64,000 nt of DNA from Nesterenkonia halotolerans (GTDB taxonomy: Bacteria > Actinomycetota > Actinomycetes > Actinomycetales > Micrococcaceae), in contig NZ_JADBEE010000001.1 in the NCBI RefSeq assembly GCF_014874065.1, forward strand, positions 744,001-808,000, written 5' to 3'. Position 1 is the first letter of the stretch; each line of letters begins with the position of its first letter. Shown in pieces: positions 57,067-64,000 of the stretch. The notes under the pieces were generated by a model. It was not told where the DNA came from and did not search any database. It saw only the letters and a program-made list of their open reading frames with translations. The position numbers were made by a program, and so were the translations under genes.

Positions 57067-58853
57067 CAGGGCTGATCCTGGTTCTCACCGGTGAAGCCGT
57101 CGTAGGCCTGGCTCTCCGCCCCAGCGGGCGCAACGTCATAACTGCTAAGCACGTAGGACATGATCTCACGGAACGTGTCCGTGACTTCCCAGTCCTTCCA
57201 GTACCCCTGGGGACGGTGGACGGTGACCGAGACCAGATACTGCGGGTCATCCAGGGGGGCAGCACCGATGAAGGTCTGGGTGTGTCCGTCGAATCCGCCG
57301 CCGGCGCCGGCGGCCTCTGCGATGCCGGTCTTGCCGCCGACTCGGTACCCGGCGATCGCGGCCTCGCTGCCGGTTCCGTAGTCCACCACGCCTTCGAACA
57401 TGCCCAGCATCTCCTCGGAGGTCTCCTCCGAGAAGATCCGTTCCTCGGGCCCGGTGTCGGCGGGGTGTTCGCTTCCGTCGGCGTCGATATAGGAGTCGAT
57501 GACTCGCAGCGGAACGCTGACGCCGCCGTTCATGATGGTCTGGAAGGTCTGCATGTTGTGCAGCACCGAGGTGGTGTACCCCTGGCCGAACTGGGTGGTC
57601 AGGTGCTGTCGTGCGTCCCATTCCTCCGGAGGCCGGAGATCGCCGCTGGTCTCGGCGCCGACGCCGATGTCGATGGGCTCCCCGATGCCGACCCGCTTCA
57701 TGTAGTCATAGCGGGTCTCCTGCGGAACCTCGCCGCCGATCATCACGGTGCCGGTGTTGTAGGAGCGCGCGAAGATTCCGGCAGCCGTCATGTCGAGGGT
57801 GGGGTGCCGCGTCGCGTCGCTGATCGTCTGCCCATCCTCCTCATAGCGGTTGTCCACCTGGAAGCTGTCAGTGGGGTTGAGCGTGCCCTCTTCCAGGGCG
57901 GTCGCGAAGGTGATGGCCTTGCCCGTGGAGCCCGGTTCGAAGGCCTGGGTCAGCGCCAGCGGGCGGCGGAAGAGCTCGTCAGTGGCTCCGGGCTCGGCGG
58001 GGTCCACGGTCTCGGAGTCAGCCATGGCCAGAATCTCCCCGGACTTCAGATCCAGCACCGTGGCGTTGCCCCAGGCCGCGTTGTACTGGTGGGACTTCTC
58101 CGCGATGGCCTCCTGCGCGAACCACTGCAGGTCCTGGTCGACGGTCAGCCGGATGTCTTGGCCGTCCTCGGCGGGGAGCTCCTCGAAGGTGGCGATCGGG
58201 ATGCGGATGCCGTCGCCGCCGACCTCGAAGATCCGTTCGCCGTCTGTGCCGCTGAGCGCCTCATCCTGGGCGGCCTCGATGCCCTCGAGAGGGCCGTCAT
58301 CACCCATGAACCCGATGATCGAGCCGGCCACCGATCCGGAGGGGTAGCTGCGCTCGGAGACGGGCTCGGCGTATAAGCCCGGTATCCCGATCTCGGTGGC
58401 CGCGGTGCTCTGCTCCGGCGTCAGCGATCGAGCGACGACGGAGTAGCGGTCCTCACCGAGGACGAGCTCGGTGAGCTCCTCGACATCCATGTCGAGGACC
58501 TCGCTGAGCTCGGCGATCCCGGTCTCGACCGGCACTTCTTCGCGGAGCTTCGTGGACTCGTCGTAGCGCACGAAGTCATCGACGACCTGCTGGTCGGCGA
58601 CCAGGTCATAGCGATCCACCGAGGTCGCCAGCACGCGACCGTCGGCATCGAGGATGTCCCCGCGATGCGCCGGCAGCGGGATGCTGCGCAGCCGCTCAGA
58701 GACCGCCGCCTGCGCGTGCCCGGCGGGATCGAGTCCCTGGACATGGAAGAGTCTGCCGCCGAGGACGAGCAGCATCACCAGTATCATGGTCAATCCGATG
58801 CGCATGCGGAACGAGAGCACTCGATCTGCGCGTTTCTTCTGGGCGGCTGCCAT
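57063..58853 (-). CDS. ftsI: Septal transpeptidase FtsI (PBP3)
   Basis: FtsI cross-links septal peptidoglycan and partners with FtsW. One N-terminal membrane helix (about 17-37) is followed by the dimerisation domain and the transpeptidase domain, with the active-site SxxK in FEPGSTGKAITF (about residue 306), SxN in RSYNTG and KTG in GGKTGIAEA. The 596-residue length is normal. It lies 27 bp after the ftsL-like gene and overlaps murE. Confidence 0.97.
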   Translation of the reverse strand: MAAAQKKRADRVLSFRMRIGLTMILVMLLVLGGRLFHVQGLDPAGHAQAAVSERLRSIPLPAHRGDILDADGRVLATSVDRYDLVADQQVVDDFVRYDESTKLREEVPVETGIAELSEVLDMDVEELTELVLGEDRYSVVARSLTPEQSTAATEIGIPGLYAEPVSERSYPSGSVAGSIIGFMGDDGPLEGIEAAQDEALSGTDGERIFEVGGDGIRIPIATFEELPAEDGQDIRLTVDQDLQWFAQEAIAEKSHQYNAAWGNATVLDLKSGEILAMADSETVDPAEPGATDELFRRPLALTQAFEPGSTGKAITFATALEEGTLNPTDSFQVDNRYEEDGQTISDATRHPTLDMTAAGIFARSYNTGTVMIGGEVPQETRYDYMKRVGIGEPIDIGVGAETSGDLRPPEEWDARQHLTTQFGQGYTTSVLHNMQTFQTIMNGGVSVPLRVIDSYIDADGSEHPADTGPEERIFSEETSEEMLGMFEGVVDYGTGSEAAIAGYRVGGKTGIAEAAGAGGGFDGHTQTFIGAAPLDDPQYLVSVTVHRPQGYWKDWEVTDTFREIMSYVLSSYDVAPAGAESQAYDGFTGENQDQPW

Positions 58854-58880
58854 AGCGTCTGCGTTCTCCCAACGGGTCGA

Positions 58881-59525
58881 TCAGTCGAACGAGGGCGCCG
58901 GAATGGTCCCGCCGTTGAGTTCATCAGGGCTGAACTGGCTCCGCGTCCCTGCGGATTCCTCTTGGCCATTCTGCCCGTTCGGGGGCGTGGTGAGCGTGTT
59001 CAACGCGCCCGCGCCGAGAATCCCTGCAGGAGCACCGGTCGCGCTCTCCGAGACGTTCAGCGGAGCTGCGGCGTCGTCGCCAGGTGCTTCTGGGGTGGCG
59101 ACGAACCCGGAGGGGCGGTCACCGCTGTCGGCAGCCTCCGCGGTTCCGACGACCTCTCCGTCGCCGAGGTCGAACGCCGCGGCCTCGGCGGGCATGACCA
59201 TGCCCAGGCCGACGGCCGCGCGGGAGAGCGCCTGGGGAGATTCCAGGTGCTGAAGCTGCTCGGTGAGCGCCTGGTTCGTCTGCGTCAGCGTGCGGTGATC
59301 ATTCTGAAGCTGGACGACGGCGTACTGCGAGTTGGCCACGTGGATGTTCACGGCGAGCACCACGGTCAGCGCGAGTGCCAGCAGCCCGATGATCCCGGCG
59401 ATCAGGCCCTTCTGGCGCTGCTTGAGCTTCGGCAGGGCGCGCAGGACCGGGGCTGCGGCCCGCGAGCCGGCTGACTCCAGGGGGGTGCGTTCCGGGAGGG
59501 CCATCGAGTGTGCTTCTGCGCTCAT
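58881..59525 (-). CDS. ftsL: FtsL-like divisome protein
   Basis: A bitopic protein in the invariant FtsL position between rsmH and ftsI. It has a basic cytoplasmic stretch (PKLKQRQKG), one membrane helix (about 40-64) and a short coiled coil (about 70-95: VVQLQNDHRTLTQTNQALTE) ending in LGMVMPAEA, as in other actinobacterial FtsL. The last 90 or so residues are Ala/Gly/Ser/Pro-rich and probably disordered. FtsL sequences diverge strongly, so the call rests on topology and position. The ATG overlaps the rsmH stop. Confidence 0.87.
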   Translation of the reverse strand: MSAEAHSMALPERTPLESAGSRAAAPVLRALPKLKQRQKGLIAGIIGLLALALTVVLAVNIHVANSQYAVVQLQNDHRTLTQTNQALTEQLQHLESPQALSRAAVGLGMVMPAEAAAFDLGDGEVVGTAEAADSGDRPSGFVATPEAPGDDAAAPLNVSESATGAPAGILGAGALNTLTTPPNGQNGQEESAGTRSQFSPDELNGGTIPAPSFD

Positions 59526-60529
59526 GCCTGAGTCCTCCTGGGGTCCACGAGCTTCTCGACGGCGCGCAGCTTCGCCGAGGCGGCGCGGGGGTTCTCCGCG
59601 ATCTCCGTCTCATCGGGAAGCTCAGCGCCGCGAGTGAGCGAGGTGAATGTGGGCTTGTGCTCCTCCAGCTCCACCGGCAGTCCGGCAGGCGCCGAGGACT
59701 TGGTACGGCGGGCGAAAGCCTGCTTGACGATCCGGTCTTCCAGGGAGTGGTAGCTCATGGCCACGATCCGACCGCCCGGGGCGACGGCGTCCATCGCATG
59801 CGGGATCGTCCGGCCGAGCACTTCGAGCTCCTCGTTGACCGCGATGCGCAGCGCCTGGAAGGTCCGCTTGGCGGGGTGGCCTCCCGTGCGCTTGGAGGCT
59901 GCCGGCACGGCGCGGTCCACCACTGCGGCGAGGTCCGCCGTCGTGGTGAAGGGCGTCGTTTCTCGACGAGTGACGATCGCCTTGGCGATGCGCCCGGCGA
60001 AGCGTTCCTCGCCATATTCGCGCAGGATTCGGCTCAGCTCGGGAGCCTCGATGTGGGCGAGCAGCTCGGCCACCGATTCATCGGGCGATTCGGCGGAGGC
60101 GTCCATGCGCATGTCCAGCGGGGCGTCATAGGAATAGGCGAAGCCGCGGGAGGCCTCATCCAGCTGCAGCGAGGACACCCCGAGGTCGAGGAGCACCCCT
60201 GCCACTCGCTGATCGGCCTGGAGCTCCTCCACGGCGACCTCGTCCACCCGGTCATACACCGTGTGGATGCCGCGAAAGCGGTCGCCGTAGGGGGCAAGTC
60301 GGGCCGCCGCGAGCTCATGAGCCTGCGGGTCGCGGTCCAGACCCAGGACGGTGACGTCACCGTCGGCTTCGAGCATGGCCTCGGCGTGTCCACCCATGCC
60401 TAGCGTGGCATCGATCACCACCGGACGGTGACCGTCTGCGCGGATGTTCTCCACACCGAGGGTCAGCAGCTTGATGCATCGATCACGCATCACCGGCACA
60501 TGCCGGTCTGCTGTCTCTCGTTGCGCCAT
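59522..60529 (-). CDS. rsmH: 16S rRNA m4C1402 methyltransferase
   Basis: RsmH (MraW) methylates N4 of C1402 of 16S rRNA. The 335-residue protein begins RHVPVMRDRCIKLL and has the SAM-binding DATLGMGGHAEAML, GVLLDLGVSSLQLDEASRGFAY and VAPGGRIVAMSYHSLEDRIVK. The ATG is preceded by GGAGG. It is the second gene of the division cluster and follows a structured leader in the mraZ-rsmH gap. Confidence 0.97.
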   Translation of the reverse strand: MAQRETADRHVPVMRDRCIKLLTLGVENIRADGHRPVVIDATLGMGGHAEAMLEADGDVTVLGLDRDPQAHELAAARLAPYGDRFRGIHTVYDRVDEVAVEELQADQRVAGVLLDLGVSSLQLDEASRGFAYSYDAPLDMRMDASAESPDESVAELLAHIEAPELSRILREYGEERFAGRIAKAIVTRRETTPFTTTADLAAVVDRAVPAASKRTGGHPAKRTFQALRIAVNEELEVLGRTIPHAMDAVAPGGRIVAMSYHSLEDRIVKQAFARRTKSSAPAGLPVELEEHKPTFTSLTRGAELPDETEIAENPRAASAKLRAVEKLVDPRRTQA

Positions 60530-60550
60530 CGTGCCTCCGCGAATAGGGAA

Positions 60551-60656
60551 GGGATCCTTGGACCAGCTCCTCCTCCGCTCCGGTCAGCTGCCTGCCATCG
60601 GGGAAGATAAGTCAGGAATGCGGGCCGGGCGGCGGAAGAACTCACCCAAGGATCCC
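60551..60656 (-). promoter_or_regulatory. Structured RNA in the mraZ-rsmH gap (candidate mraW motif RNA)
   Basis: A perfect 11-bp stem, GGGATCCTTGG (60551-60561) with CCAAGGATCCC (60646-60656), closes an 84-base interior that contains further GC pairing and the single-stranded-looking tract CTTCCCC on the RNA strand. It lies 20 bases before the rsmH start. A conserved leader RNA called the mraW motif is known in this position in Actinobacteria; I assign this to it from position and overall shape, not from a covariance search. Confidence 0.55.
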
Positions 60657-60718
60657 CTGAAGTGTTCAAACCGTCTGTGATTGTGATGCTTCGTCTTGCT
60701 GTGTCAATGCTCTGCTGA

Positions 60719-61150
60719 TCAGAAGAGACCGGGGATGGCTTCCCCGTCGGTGGACGAGAACTCCGATTCCTTGGCCTCCAGATATGAGTTCCAGGCCGTG
60801 GTGTCCCAGATCTCGGCGCGGTCTCCCGCCCCGATGACTGTCACATCACGGTCCAGCCCCGCGTACTCCCGCAGCGCGGCCGGGATGGTGATCCGACCCT
60901 GCTTGTCCGGAATCTCATCGGAGGCTCCGGAGAGGAAGACGCGGATGTAGTCGCGTGCCTGGCGAGAGGTCAAAGGAGCCTGGCGCATCTGGTTGTGCAC
61001 ATTCTTGAACTCTTCTGTGCTGAAAACGTAGATGCACCGTTCCTGCCCGCGAGTGAGGACCAGGCCGTTGGCCAGCTCCTCGCGATACTTCGCGGGAAGG
61101 ATCAAGCGAGCCTTCTCATCCATGCGAGGCGTGTACGTGCCCAAGAACAT
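60719..61150 (-). CDS. mraZ: Transcriptional regulator MraZ
   Basis: MraZ is the DNA-binding regulator of the dcw cluster. The 143-residue protein has two AbrB/SpoVT-like repeats: [16 protein letters not shown] (about 11-26) and [18 protein letters not shown] (about 82-99), each with the DxxGR/DxKxR-type swapped-hairpin signature. It is the first gene of the cluster and has three direct MraZ-type repeats in its promoter, so it probably represses itself and the genes below. Confidence 0.96.
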   Translation of the reverse strand: MFLGTYTPRMDEKARLILPAKYREELANGLVLTRGQERCIYVFSTEEFKNVHNQMRQAPLTSRQARDYIRVFLSGASDEIPDKQGRITIPAALREYAGLDRDVTVIGAGDRAEIWDTTAWNSYLEAKESEFSSTDGEAIPGLF

Positions 61151-61200
61151 GGACCCACCGCCTCACTTGTTGAGGAGACTCATTCCTTCTCCCTCTACTG

Positions 61201-61230
61201 AGCTCCACTTTACCCCACTTCCCCCCACTT
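61201..61230 (-). promoter_or_regulatory. MraZ box (three direct repeats) and promoter
   Basis: The minus strand reads AAGTGGGGGG, AAGTGGGGTA, AAGTGGAGCT: three direct repeats at exact 10-bp spacing, matching the MraZ operator type. A -35-like TTGCAA just upstream and a -10-like TAAAGT, 16 bp apart, overlap the repeats, which suits repression by MraZ. They end 50 bases before the mraZ start. Confidence 0.8.
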
Positions 61231-61551
61231 GCAACCAATTCTTGGGCGCAGAGACCCATGAATCGACATTGTGGCTCGATGAGGGCGCCCTGACCTGGGG
61301 ATTCATCATCGCGTCTCAGTGGAGGACGGTGGAAGGTCCAGGCTGCCGGAGACTGCGCAGGAGTGACCGAGAGGCCTCAATGACGGCCTTTCGAGCAGGT
61401 CAGCGCGCCTGAGGCGGCCCGATCCGGTCGATGGGCCGCGCTCGGGCTGCGGTGTGGTGGGAAGTGGAGGATGCCCCGAGCACATCGATGAAGCTCAGCA
61501 CCGCACCGCACCGACAGCGGGGCATTCGGGGCTCGGCACCGGCCACACACA
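61231..61551. other. Gene-free segment upstream of mraZ
   Basis: I find no reading frame with coding character, no tRNA and no RNase P RNA signature in this stretch. It holds a few GC-rich partial palindromes, such as GATGCCCCGAGC near 61475. It may carry additional dcw promoters. Confidence 0.45.
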
Positions 61552-61585
61552 GAAGAAGGCCCCTCCGAAGAGGGGCCTTCTTCTG
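61552..61585 (-). terminator. Terminator after the DUF3040 gene
   Basis: A perfect 15-bp stem, AGAAGAAGGCCCCTC (61552-61566) with GAGGGGCCTTCTTCT (61571-61585), has a CGAA loop. It lies about 85 bases past the DUF3040 stop and insulates the division cluster from upstream transcription. Confidence 0.85.
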
Positions 61586-61669
61586 AATCTTCTCTCGTTC
61601 TGCGTCTTCTACTGCTGCGCGACGAGCGGTCTGTGTGGAGCCTGTGGGCGGAGCATCAGCTGGGCCGGG

Positions 61670-62086
61670 CTAGTCCTGACGGCGACGTTCTTCCCAGCGC
61701 TGCTCGAGTCCCGTCATGAAGGTTCCGGATCCGGAGGGGCTCGGCGCGGAGCTGCGTGGTCCTCCCCCGCCTCCGCCGCCGCCTCCGTGGCCGCCGTCTC
61801 CACCGTTCCCACGGGAGTTGCCGGAGGCACCACCGGTGGTGGCGTAGTAGACGCCTGCGCCCATCAGCAGGAAGCCGATGACGCCGACAGGGATCCACTG
61901 GTTATAGATGCTGAGCAACAGCACGACGATGCCGAGGACGGCCACCAGGGAGCCCAGCACCACGTTGCGAACGTTCAGCTTGCCGGTGGGGGCGTCCTGC
62001 ATGGAGCTTGCGAAGCTCGGGTCCTCCGACTGCAGCTGGTCTTCCAGTTGCTTGAGCATGCGCTGTTCACGCTCCGACAGTGGCAT
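61670..62086 (-). CDS. DUF3040 membrane protein
   Basis: A 138-residue actinobacterial protein with the family start MPLSEREQRMLKQLEDQL, two membrane segments (about 38-58 and 62-82) and a glycine-rich, basic C-terminus containing a run of nine glycines (about 103-111). It usually lies between dinB and mraZ, as here. The function is unknown; its neighbourhood suggests a link to envelope growth, but nothing in the sequence shows one. Confidence 0.9.
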   Translation of the reverse strand: MPLSEREQRMLKQLEDQLQSEDPSFASSMQDAPTGKLNVRNVVLGSLVAVLGIVVLLLSIYNQWIPVGVIGFLLMGAGVYYATTGGASGNSRGNGGDGGHGGGGGGGGGPRSSAPSPSGSGTFMTGLEQRWEERRRQD

Positions 62087-62193
62087 CGTGAAGCTCCTCG
62101 CGATCGTCGTGTGGCGTGCTGGCCGGTGTGGATACGCCTGGGTATATAGTCTAGCCGTTTGTGGACCGCAGACCTAGCCCGAATTCAAGCGTG

Positions 62194-62227
62194 AGGGGAT
62201 CTCTGGGCTGGCGCTCAGGAATCCCCT
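62194..62227 (-). terminator. Hairpin at the end of dinB
   Basis: AGGGGAT (62194-62200) pairs with ATCCCCT (62221-62227); the right arm overlaps the last codons and stop region of dinB. No T-run follows, so its strength is uncertain. Confidence 0.45.
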
Positions 62228-63423
62228 AGTCCCGGGTCCTCCCGCCGGGCGCGCAGGAGTGAGGCAGGCGCCGTCTGCACGTGCGGGAACTTCTTCGCCA
62301 CCGCGTCCAGTGCACTCTCGGCGTCCACCCAGTTCGTCTCGGTGCGGTCGAAGCTCAGCTGCAGGCCCCCTGCGTCGTCGACCAGGCGCTCCGCCCGGAT
62401 CCCGATGAGTCTGACCGACTGGGAGCGCTCCCCCAGCTTCTCCAGCAGGGCCAGCATCTTGGCGTAGATGGCCAGGGCCGAGTGCGTGGGGTGTGTCAGC
62501 GTCGCGGAGCGGGTGAGCGTCTCGAAATCGCTGTAGCGCAGCTTGAGGCTCAGCCCCTGCGCCGAGACCCCGGACTCGCGCAGCCGGGCGGCCACCCGAT
62601 GGCTCAGCCGGAGCAGCTCCGCCCGCAGCACCGCGTCATCTGCCACATCCTGCGCGAAGGTCTCCTCGGCGCCGATGGACTTCTCTATGCGATGCGGCTG
62701 CACGGCCCGAGCGTCCTCACCCCATGCCAGCCGGTGCAGAGCTGTGCCGGTCACGCCGAACCGGCGGCGCAGGGCAGGCTCCGGGGTCTGCGCGAGCTGC
62801 AGAACCGTGGTGATGCCGAAGGCTTCCAGGGACTGTGCCGTCTTCGCCCCCACACCCCACATGGCGGTGACAGGCAGCGTGTGCAGAAATTCGAGTCGGC
62901 GGTGAGGCGGCACCAGCAGCAGCCCGTCCGGCTTGGCCCGGGTGGAGGCGATCTTGGCGATGAACTTGCGATCGGCGATCCCGACCGTGGCCGGCAGGCC
63001 GAACTGCTCGCGGATCTCGCGGCGGATCTTCTGCCCGATCTGTTCAGGGCCGCCGAGTCGACGTCGTGATCCGGTGAGATCCAGAAAGGCCTCGTCCACA
63101 CTGAGCTGTTCCACGGCATCGGTGATGGTGTCGAAGTACGCCATGATCTGCCGGGAGATCTCGCGGTAGCGCTCCATGTGTGGAGGCAGCACGATGGCAT
63201 GGGGGCTTGCCTGGCGCGCCCGGGAGAGCGGCATGGCCGAGCGCACCCCATCGACGCGGGCCTCGTAGGAGGCGGAGAGCACGACAGACCGGCCGGAATC
63301 CGCGGCGACGATGATCTTCCGACCGCGCAGCTCCGGCTGAGTGAGCAGCTCGACCTCCACGTAGTAGGCGTCCATATCTACGTGGGCGAGGACGCGCGGG
63401 TCAGCCGCTGGGGACGGGGCCAT
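62215..63423 (-). CDS. dinB: DNA polymerase IV (Y family)
   Basis: DinB is an error-prone translesion polymerase. The 402-residue protein has the metal-binding N-terminus HVDMDAYYVEVE, ASYEARVDGVRSAMPLSRA, the catalytic LSVDEAFLDLTGS, helix-hairpin-helix motifs (MWGVGAKTAQSLEAFGI) and a little-finger domain. No clear C-terminal beta-clamp peptide is visible. The ATG at 63421-63423 follows a TAGCCT hexamer by 6 bases with no ribosome site, so translation may be leaderless. It is divergent from the polyprenyl synthase gene. Confidence 0.95.
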   Translation of the reverse strand: MAPSPAADPRVLAHVDMDAYYVEVELLTQPELRGRKIIVAADSGRSVVLSASYEARVDGVRSAMPLSRARQASPHAIVLPPHMERYREISRQIMAYFDTITDAVEQLSVDEAFLDLTGSRRRLGGPEQIGQKIRREIREQFGLPATVGIADRKFIAKIASTRAKPDGLLLVPPHRRLEFLHTLPVTAMWGVGAKTAQSLEAFGITTVLQLAQTPEPALRRRFGVTGTALHRLAWGEDARAVQPHRIEKSIGAEETFAQDVADDAVLRAELLRLSHRVAARLRESGVSAQGLSLKLRYSDFETLTRSATLTHPTHSALAIYAKMLALLEKLGERSQSVRLIGIRAERLVDDAGGLQLSFDRTETNWVDAESALDAVAKKFPHVQTAPASLLRARREDPGLGDS

Positions 63424-63441
63424 ACCGATAGGCTATCCGCC
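63424..63441. promoter_or_regulatory. Shared divergent promoter of dinB and polyprenyl synthase
   Basis: Only 18 bp separate two divergent start codons. The core GATAGGCTATC gives TAGGCT (63429-63434) on the plus strand, 7 bases before the ATG at 63442, and TAGCCT (63430-63435) on the minus strand, 6 bases before the dinB ATG. Both fit TANNNT -10 elements of leaderless transcripts. Confidence 0.45.
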
Positions 63442-64000
63442 ATGAACCGCGAAGAATTCATCGGCCAGGTCAACTCCGGATGCGCTCTGTTCCTGGAGAA
63501 GCGTCATGAGGAGGTGCGCGCAGTCTCCGAGCACGCCGCTCCCCTGGTGACCGCGCTGATGGCCCTGACCCGCGGCGGCAAGAAGATGCGCCCGGCCCTG
63601 GCCCGGCTCGGCTGGCAGGCTGCCGGCGGTCGTGGCGACGCCGTCGTCGAGCTCGGGGTGGCGCTGGAGCTGTTCCAGGCCGCCGCTCTGGTCCATGACG
63701 ACGTGATTGATCGCTCGGCCACGCGGCGCGGTCTGCCGAGCGCACATATGCGCTTCGAGTCGCTGCACCGCGAGTCCGGGTTCAGCGGCGATCACGCCCA
63801 CTTCGGCACCACCGGGGCGATCCTCTCCGGCGACCTCTCGCTGGCCTGGGCCTCCGAAGCGTTCTTCCATGCGCAAGCCACCGCGATGCAGGACGGCGTC
63901 GCGATCAACCCGCTGGCGGCCTCGACCTTTCACCGGATGCACACCGAGGTGATCACCGGACAGTATCTCGACGTCCTCGAGGAGGTGCGCACCCCCGCCG
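63442..64000 (+). CDS. Polyprenyl diphosphate synthase (N-terminal part, cut by window edge)
   Basis: A trans-isoprenyl diphosphate synthase that elongates allylic diphosphates with isopentenyl diphosphate. The visible 186 residues include the GGKKMRPAL substrate motif (about 44-52), the first aspartate-rich motif HDDVIDRSATRRG (about 83-95) and GDLSLAWA. Two or so residues separate the aspartates as in the DDxxD motif. It could make geranylgeranyl or longer chains for menaquinone or carotenoids; the product length cannot be judged without the second half. The ATG is the only sensible start and has no Shine-Dalgarno sequence. Confidence 0.94.
   Translation, partial: MNREEFIGQVNSGCALFLEKRHEEVRAVSEHAAPLVTALMALTRGGKKMRPALARLGWQAAGGRGDAVVELGVALELFQAAALVHDDVIDRSATRRGLPSAHMRFESLHRESGFSGDHAHFGTTGAILSGDLSLAWASEAFFHAQATAMQDGVAINPLAASTFHRMHTEVITGQYLDVLEEVRTPA

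Noticed and set aside
61231..61551. Possible RNase P RNA or other stable RNA upstream of mraZ
   Set aside because: The conserved RNase P core sequence (GAGGAAAGTCCGGGC) is absent and I could not build a consistent fold by eye.
61738..61800. Glycine-codon tract in the DUF3040 gene as a sequencing or slippage artefact
   Set aside because: The frame stays open on both sides with the expected C-terminus, and glycine-rich tails are normal for the family.

Overview
The window is a stretch of GC-rich chromosome from an actinobacterium, most likely order Micrococcales and probably a Micrococcaceae-like genus (Arthrobacter/Nesterenkonia type). I base this on a complete actinobacterial dcw cell-wall/division cluster without ftsA, the actinobacterial markers Wag31/DivIVA, SepF, PdtaR (ANTAR regulator), the Trp-operon membrane protein, the HGxxPAAW protein and DUF3040, tRNA genes without an encoded CCA, heavy use of GTG starts, and ATGA/GTGA gene overlaps. 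The genus is inference; no rRNA is present. I see no insertion sequence, prophage or CRISPR array.

Left part (1-12.2 kb), nearly all on the minus strand: the 5' part of ilvB behind a transcription attenuator with its own leader peptide; ilvD; a small plus-strand CHY zinc-finger gene bracketed by two copies of a long palindromic repeat; the ANTAR response regulator pdtaR; tRNA-Leu(CAA); pyk; and gltBD.

12.5-26.0 kb, minus strand: an almost unbroken run read right to left, FMN riboswitch - ribD - ribE::ribB::ribA (one 689-residue polypeptide) - ribH - hisE - hisG - hisF - hisI - trpE - Trp-associated membrane gene - HGxxPAAW gene - trpC - trpB - trpA - lgt. Riboflavin, histidine and tryptophan synthesis are thus physically and probably transcriptionally linked. 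trpD, trpG, trpF and most his genes are not here.

26.1-31.8 kb: a tRNA cluster (Gly-Cys-Val-Gly, minus strand), then a tightly overlapping plus-strand operon of a PD-(D/E)XK nuclease-like gene, def, fmt, rsmB and rpe. 31.8-40.9 kb, minus strand: a large LuxR-type ATPase regulator, nrdR with two NrdR boxes in its promoter, dnaE, an RluD-family pseudouridine synthase and lspA.

40.9-61.2 kb, minus strand: the division/cell-wall cluster mraZ-rsmH-ftsL-ftsI-murE-murF-mraY-murD-ftsW-murG-murC-ftsQ-ftsZ-pgeF-yggS-sepF-yggT-divIVA. mraZ has a three-repeat MraZ box, and the mraZ-rsmH gap holds a structured RNA candidate. These genes make lipid II precursors, assemble septal peptidoglycan and the Z-ring, and position polar growth. 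61.6-64 kb: a DUF3040 membrane protein, dinB, and a divergent polyprenyl diphosphate synthase that runs off the window and starts only 18 bp from dinB.

Most genes are ordinary housekeeping. The observations most worth a second look are the triple riboflavin fusion protein, the ilvB attenuator with A-ending Leu/Val codons, the palindromic repeat pair around the CHY gene, the 11-residue repeat array in DivIVA, the mraZ-rsmH leader RNA and the compact dinB/polyprenyl synthase promoter.
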